From Dehalococcoidales bacterium (GTDB lineage: Bacteria > Chloroflexota > Dehalococcoidia > Dehalococcoidales > RBG-16-60-22), in assembly GCA_016783105.1 (NCBI GenBank), contig JADHXF010000058.1, forward strand, positions 1-10,011: a stretch of 10,011 bases of DNA, read 5' to 3'. Made by a program: the position numbers and the translations under genes. This document shows positions 7,551 through 10,011 of the stretch, in pieces. Each line of letters starts with the position of its first letter. Position 1 is the stretch's first letter. The notes under the pieces are model-generated. The model was not told the DNA's origin, did no database searches, and was given only the letters and a program-made list of their open reading frames with translations.

Positions 7551-7564
7551 TTCTCCGCTGGCTA

Positions 7565-7607
7565 GAGCAAGGACTCTACACTGTTCCTCAACTCTGCCTC
7601 TTTGCTC
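7565..7607 (-). other. Possible 5' leader hairpin of the glycan operon
   Basis: On the minus-strand transcript GAGCAA (7607-7602) can pair with UUGCUC (7570-7565), with two further pairs after one mismatch. The loop is about 25 nt. The 5' arm lies at the predicted RNA start, and the 3' arm ends a few nucleotides before the GGAG of the first gene. It could protect the 5' end or affect RBS access. The stem is short and may be chance. Confidence 0.25.
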
Positions 7608-7610
7608 GTC

Positions 7611-7619
7611 ATTATAACA
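7611..7619 (-). promoter_or_regulatory. Extended -10 promoter of the glycan operon
   Basis: The minus strand reads TGTTATAAT, a perfect TATAAT box (7616-7611) with the TGn extension. No good -35 box is found at 16-18 nt upstream (CGCAAC at 17), which fits an extended -10 promoter. Transcription would begin near 7604, giving a leader of about 54 nt before the GT2 gene. No other comparable promoter was noticed inside the operon. Confidence 0.65.
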
Positions 7620-7659
7620 TATGTACGACTCAAGTTGCGCCTTGTATCGATGAAAATCA

Positions 7660-7683
7660 ATGGTAAAACACGTGATTTACAAT
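7660..7683. promoter_or_regulatory. Operator-like near-perfect palindrome between divergent promoters
   Basis: The core GTAAAACACGTGATTTAC (7663-7680) is symmetric about 7671/7672, with 8 of 9 base pairs matching. Extending to 7660-7683 gives 10 of 12. The centre is CACGTG. It covers the -35 box of the tRNA promoter (7676-7681) and lies roughly 55-80 bp upstream of the glycan-operon start, so a bound dimer could block one promoter and influence the other. The sequence identifies no regulator. Confidence 0.45.
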
Positions 7684-7704
7684 GCCCCTGTTTTCGGGTA
7701 AAAT
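7676..7704 (+). promoter_or_regulatory. Sigma-70-type promoter of tRNA-Val
   Basis: TTTACA (7676-7681) and TAAAAT (7699-7704) are separated by exactly 17 bp, each one mismatch from consensus. The expected start near 7711 leaves about 5 nt before the mature tRNA 5' end, a normal arrangement for a single tRNA transcript processed by RNase P. Confidence 0.7.
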
Positions 7705-7715
7705 AGCTGATATCC

Positions 7716-7791
7716 GGGCGGTTAGCTCAGTGGTTAGAGCGCCTGCTTCACACGCAGGAGGTCACAGGTTCGAGACCTGTACCGCCCACCA
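7716..7791 (+). tRNA. tRNA-Val (anticodon CAC)
   Basis: The full cloverleaf can be drawn. The acceptor stem GGGCGGT (7716-7722) pairs with ACCGCCC (7781-7787). The D arm is GCTC/GAGC (7725-7728, 7737-7740). The anticodon stem is CCTGC/GCAGG (7742-7746, 7754-7758) around the loop TTCACAC, with anticodon CAC at 7749-7751. The variable loop has five bases. The T arm is ACAGG/CCTGT with loop TTCGAGA. The discriminator is A7788 and CCA is encoded (7789-7791). It reads the valine codon GUG. All stems are fully paired, so it should be functional. It has its own promoter and stands alone, with no neighbouring tRNA in the window. Confidence 0.97.
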
Positions 7792-7893
7792 TTGAGGCTA
7801 GAGTAGTTTCTGAGACCTCATGGTTGCCGTGAAAAGCAGGGGTGGTTGAATACGTTGCTGACCACCTGATTGTATAAAAGGGCGGGTCGCAAA

Positions 7894-8112
7894 ATGAAAA
7901 ATGTCTGTTTTGGTAACACCACAGGCACCCGTCAGCACGTCAGTTTAATCCCTTGTCAGAGGCTTTGTCTGACCTTTAGCCCAGGTCACATTTCAGACTA
8001 TTGTTACTTGGCTGAACAACTCAAGCAACTGTTAATCCCTTCTTGCCCTCAAATTAACATTATAACCGGACCAGTTTTCGGGGAGCAGATCAACCCCCCC
8101 CCCCTGAAATGA
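7894..8112 (+). CDS. Doubtful small ORF, hypothetical
   Basis: An ATG at 7894 opens 72 codons (a TTG at 7870 in the same frame would give 80). The product begins MKNVCFGNTTGTRQH, contains several cysteines, has no clear signal peptide, membrane span or known motif, and ends NPPPLK because the frame runs through the 11-C tract just before the stop. Upstream is a purine-rich AAAGGGCGGG stretch that is at best a poor RBS. Loss or gain of one C would change the last residues. I do not recognise it. Composition and context are compatible with a chance ORF or an eroded gene. Confidence 0.15.
   Translation: MKNVCFGNTTGTRQHVSLIPCQRLCLTFSPGHISDYCYLAEQLKQLLIPSCPQINIITGPVFGEQINPPPLK
8094..8104. repeat. 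Homopolymer tract of 11 C
   Basis: Eleven consecutive C residues lie about 210 bp upstream of the threonine dehydrogenase gene and at the 3' end of the doubtful small ORF. Such tracts slip during replication and are also prone to sequencing or assembly length errors, so the exact count is uncertain. Confidence 0.8.
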
Positions 8113-8197
8113 TTACATAGTCCTCGTTTTCATGCTTGATTTAATTATGTATATAGTCCTTATGTTTATCAAACAGTATGCTCCTTTTTAGAACGAA

Positions 8198-8210
8198 TGA
8201 GTACGACTCA
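8198..8210. repeat. Small palindrome TGAGT-ACG-ACTCA sharing a 10-mer with the operon promoter
   Basis: Five-base arms flank a 3-base centre. Its right part, GTACGACTCA (8201-8210), recurs exactly at 7623-7632, directly upstream of the extended -10 of the glycan operon. It lies about 42 bp upstream of the TTGACA box of the dehydrogenase gene. It may be a shared regulatory site or coincidence. Confidence 0.25.
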
Positions 8211-8251
8211 CAGGCTACGAACATGCGCGATAGTATATATTTTGCTTCAAA

Positions 8252-8281
8252 TTGACATACAGTGGTGAACTGCATTACCAT
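8252..8281 (+). promoter_or_regulatory. Probable promoter of the threonine dehydrogenase gene
   Basis: A perfect TTGACA (8252-8257) is followed after 18 bp by TACCAT (8276-8281), a weak -10 keeping the leading TA and final T of the consensus. The leader would be about 30 nt and carry the GAGGTG RBS. A strong -35 with a weak -10 suggests activator help or moderate output. Confidence 0.5.
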
Positions 8282-8317
8282 TTCTTCCACGATGGGTAAG
8301 GAAAGAGGTGCCCTTCT

Positions 8318-9274
8318 ATGAAGAGAATCTTGGTAACAGGCGCCTGCGGGCAGGTTGGTTCCGAGTTTGTACCAGCACTGCGGGCTAGATATGGGGCAGA
8401 TACGGTAATAGCTACGGGGCACAAGACTGAGCCCAGCCAGGAATTACTTGACGGCGGGGAATTTTGCTTTATTGACTGTACAGAAATTAAATACGTCGCC
8501 GACCTGGTGAGGAAATACAGCATCGGCACTATTTACAACCTGACCACGATTCTATCCGCAAAGGCCGAAGCAAACCCACAGCTGGCATGGAAGGTAAATA
8601 TTGACAGCCTGCGTAATATACTGGAAGTAGCCCGCGAGTATAAGTGCGCTGTTTTTACACCAAGTACAATAGGCGTGTTCGGCCCAGACACACCCCTGGA
8701 TAATACCCCGCAAATCACCGTTCAGCGCCCCGGGACGATGTACGGAATCACCAAAGTCGCTGGCGAATTACTTTGTGACTATTACTACCGTAAGTACGGC
8801 GTTGATACCCGTGGCGTCCGCTGGCCGGGCCTTATCTCTTATGTGACTCCTCCAGGCGGCGGGACGACAGACTATGCCGTGGAGATATTCTATGAAGCAG
8901 TCAAGCACGGGAAATATGCAGGCTGCTTTATCAAGCAAGGGACCTATCTGGATATGATGTATATGCCTGACGCGCTTAAATCAGCGTTCCAAATTATGGA
9001 AGCTGAACCTGGCAGGCTCAAGCACCGGAATGCTTATAATGTTACCGCGATGAGTATTGCGCCAGAAGATATTGCTAATGAAATCAGAAAGTATATACCC
9101 AGTTTTACCATTGATTACAGGGTTGACCCTATCCGCCAGGCAATTGCTGAATCCTGGCCTAACAAAATGGATGACAGTGCTGCCCGCGCTGACTGGGGCT
9201 GGCAGCCACAGTATGACCTGTCAGCAATGACTGTTGATATGCTCAACAAGTTGTCTACCCGGCTGAAGAAATAA
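8318..9274 (+). CDS. L-threonine 3-dehydrogenase, epimerase-type (extended SDR)
   Basis: The 318-residue protein matches the short-chain (GalE-like) L-threonine dehydrogenases, not the zinc-dependent type. It oxidises L-threonine to 2-amino-3-ketobutyrate with NAD+ in the cytoplasm, normally followed by cleavage to glycine and acetyl-CoA by 2-amino-3-ketobutyrate CoA ligase. Motifs are GACGQVG (8-14), PSTIGVFGP (115-123) with S116, and TMYGITKVAGE (140-150) with catalytic Y142 and K146. RWPGLIS (168-174) and the hallmark TPPGGGTTDYAVEIFY (177-192) follow. Length agrees with the family (about 310-320). A GAGGTG RBS (8305-8310) lies 7 nt before the ATG. The gene is transcribed alone. Its 3' end is convergent with an SDR gene 49 bp away, no clear intrinsic terminator separates them, and the CoA-ligase partner is not in the window. 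Confidence 0.9.
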   Translation: MKRILVTGACGQVGSEFVPALRARYGADTVIATGHKTEPSQELLDGGEFCFIDCTEIKYVADLVRKYSIGTIYNLTTILSAKAEANPQLAWKVNIDSLRNILEVAREYKCAVFTPSTIGVFGPDTPLDNTPQITVQRPGTMYGITKVAGELLCDYYYRKYGVDTRGVRWPGLISYVTPPGGGTTDYAVEIFYEAVKHGKYAGCFIKQGTYLDMMYMPDALKSAFQIMEAEPGRLKHRNAYNVTAMSIAPEDIANEIRKYIPSFTIDYRVDPIRQAIAESWPNKMDDSAARADWGWQPQYDLSAMTVDMLNKLSTRLKK

Positions 9275-9323
9275 CCGGGATTCATCTTATACTGTATGGT
9301 TGTTTGAGTTTATTGCCCTAACT

Positions 9324-10011
9324 TCAGAATGGTTTAACTATACACGTCAAACCACCATCAATGACCAGCGTGGCCCCGGTTATGTATTTTGCATCGTCGG
9401 AGGCGAGGAATACAGATAACGCGGCCACATCCCAGGGTTCCCCCTGTTTTCCCGTGGGGCACATGGTGTCTCGCGTTTTCATCATCTGTTCCACATTGCC
9501 TCCAAAAGCACCGGTGAGGGCGGCTACAACCATAGGCGTGTTCATCATGCCGGGCAATATGGCATTTGCCCGGATCCCTTTTGACGCATACTGAATTGCT
9601 ACCTCTCTGGTAAAGGCGATAACGCCTGCCTTTGAGGCGCTATAAGCAATGGTTATATACGGTAAGTTTCTGATGGCATTGATAGAAGAGATATTGATTA
9701 TGGAGCCGTGGCCCTGCGCTACCATGTGAGGAACGGCAAATTTACAGGTGAGGAACATGCTCTTCAGGTTAACTGTCATTGTTTTATCCCAGTCTTCCTC
9801 GCTCATATCTTCCACCCCACCGGGTATTTCAATACCTACGTTATTATGCAGAACGTCAATCGTGCCATAGGTCTGGAGGCATTTATCCATGATGTTTTTG
9901 CAGTCCTGTGACCTGGTCACGTCCGCCTGGACCGTGGTGCATTCTCCCCCTTCCCGGTCAATGATACTCTTTGTCTCAGCAGTAGCTTCAAACTGGGGTA
10001 TTCGTCGTGGA
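9324..10011 (-). CDS. Classical SDR oxidoreductase, N-terminus beyond the right edge
   Basis: The frame is open from the right edge to a TGA at 9326-9324, so 229 residues are visible. A GTG at 9920 could start a shorter protein of 198 residues. But in-frame codons upstream encode typical SDR sequence (a run ending GGECTTVQADVTRS, the usual D-V/L after strand 3), so the gene is simply cut by the window and lacks its NAD(P)-binding TGxxxGIG here. Numbering from that GTG, NNVG (26-29), the NLKS Asn (N51), the SSI serines (78-79) and YSASK (Y93, K97) form the catalytic set. VIDGGLT ends the core, with no C-terminal extension. It is an FabG/glucose-dehydrogenase-like SDR of about 250-260 residues. 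Substrate is not deducible. It is convergent with the threonine dehydrogenase. Confidence 0.92.
   Translation of the reverse strand, partial: PRRIPQFEATAETKSIIDREGGECTTVQADVTRSQDCKNIMDKCLQTYGTIDVLHNNVGIEIPGGVEDMSEEDWDKTMTVNLKSMFLTCKFAVPHMVAQGHGSIINISSINAIRNLPYITIAYSASKAGVIAFTREVAIQYASKGIRANAILPGMMNTPMVVAALTGAFGGNVEQMMKTRDTMCPTGKQGEPWDVAALSVFLASDDAKYITGATLVIDGGLTCIVKPF

Larger units (their letters stand above)
7792..8317. other. 526-bp intergenic region without a convincing gene
   Basis: Nothing here has recognisable protein homology. It holds a doubtful 72-codon ORF (7894-8112), an 11-C run, the 10-mer TTAATCCCTT twice (7945-7954, 8032-8041), ATAGTCCT twice (8117-8124, 8153-8160), small inverted repeats (GTCAGA/TCTGAC at 7955-7973; GGTGGT/ACCACC at 7841-7866), and the promoter of the next gene at the right end. 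No clear intrinsic terminator for the tRNA is visible. Confidence 0.6.

Noticed and set aside
7716..7791. tRNA-Val as an integration site for a genomic island carrying the glycan cluster
   Set aside because: No second copy of the tRNA 3' end and no integrase gene are visible, and the cluster lies on the 5' side of the tRNA.
7793..7820. TGAGG/CCTCA inverted repeat as a terminator for tRNA-Val
   Set aside because: The stem is short and interrupted, and no T-run follows, so it is not a credible intrinsic terminator.
7955..7977. GTCAGA/TCTGAC hairpin followed by CCTTT as a terminator
   Set aside because: It has a six-pair, AT-containing stem and too short a T-run. It lies 160 bp past the tRNA, so it is only a weak possibility.
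8141..8422. Minus-strand ORF of 93 codons across the start of the threonine dehydrogenase gene
   Set aside because: It overlaps the RBS and first 105 bases of a strong gene, has no RBS or homology, and its composition is not protein-like.
9275..9323. Bidirectional terminator between the convergent genes
   Set aside because: The 49-bp gap is T-rich in places but shows no GC-rich stem on either strand.
9324..9920. SDR gene as a complete 198-residue protein starting at GTG 9920
   Set aside because: In-frame SDR-like sequence continues to the window edge, and a 198-residue version would lack the cofactor-binding strand-loop, so the gene is treated as cut by the edge.

Overview
The window is bacterial DNA of roughly balanced base composition. 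The evidence is SD-led genes packed into an operon with stop/start overlaps, sigma-70-like promoters, and a tRNA gene with encoded CCA. The lineage cannot be fixed from sequence alone. The mix of an NDP-heptose glycan cluster, an epimerase-type threonine dehydrogenase and stand-alone SDRs would fit an anaerobic sediment or subsurface bacterium (Dehalococcoidia-like Chloroflexota is my guess, low confidence).

Left three quarters (1-7550, minus strand): one surface-glycan operon read right to left. The order is a membrane-anchored DPM1-like GT2 glycosyltransferase, a UDP-hexose-type epimerase, a heptose-1-phosphate nucleotidyltransferase (HddC-like), a heptose-7-phosphate kinase (HddA-like), a heptose bisphosphate phosphatase (GmhB-like), a GT4 glycosyltransferase, a nucleotide-sugar 6-dehydrogenase of unusual active site, and a PseB/FnlA/CapE-type dehydratase. 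The first codons of a further gene, possibly a FemAB/GNAT-like transferase, run off the left edge. Kinase, phosphatase and nucleotidyltransferase together make an activated heptose (GDP-D-glycero-alpha-D-manno-heptose in the known pathway). The isomerase GmhA, which starts that pathway, is not in the window. The dehydrogenase and dehydratase would add an acidic and/or deoxy amino sugar, and the two glycosyltransferases would use these donors.

Control region (7551-7715): an extended -10 promoter for the operon faces left and a strong tRNA promoter faces right. Between them, overlapping the tRNA -35 box, is a near-perfect palindrome that looks like an operator.

Middle (7716-8317): tRNA-Val(CAC), then about 0.5 kb without a convincing gene. 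It holds one doubtful small ORF, an 11-C homopolymer, short repeats and a promoter for the next gene.

Right end (8318-10011): a plus-strand epimerase-type L-threonine 3-dehydrogenase, convergent with a classical SDR oxidoreductase whose N-terminus lies beyond the right edge.

The most notable points are the nucleotide-sugar dehydrogenase that keeps the catalytic Thr, Lys, Asn and Cys but appears to lack the usual catalytic Glu and Asp, and the palindrome between the divergent promoters.
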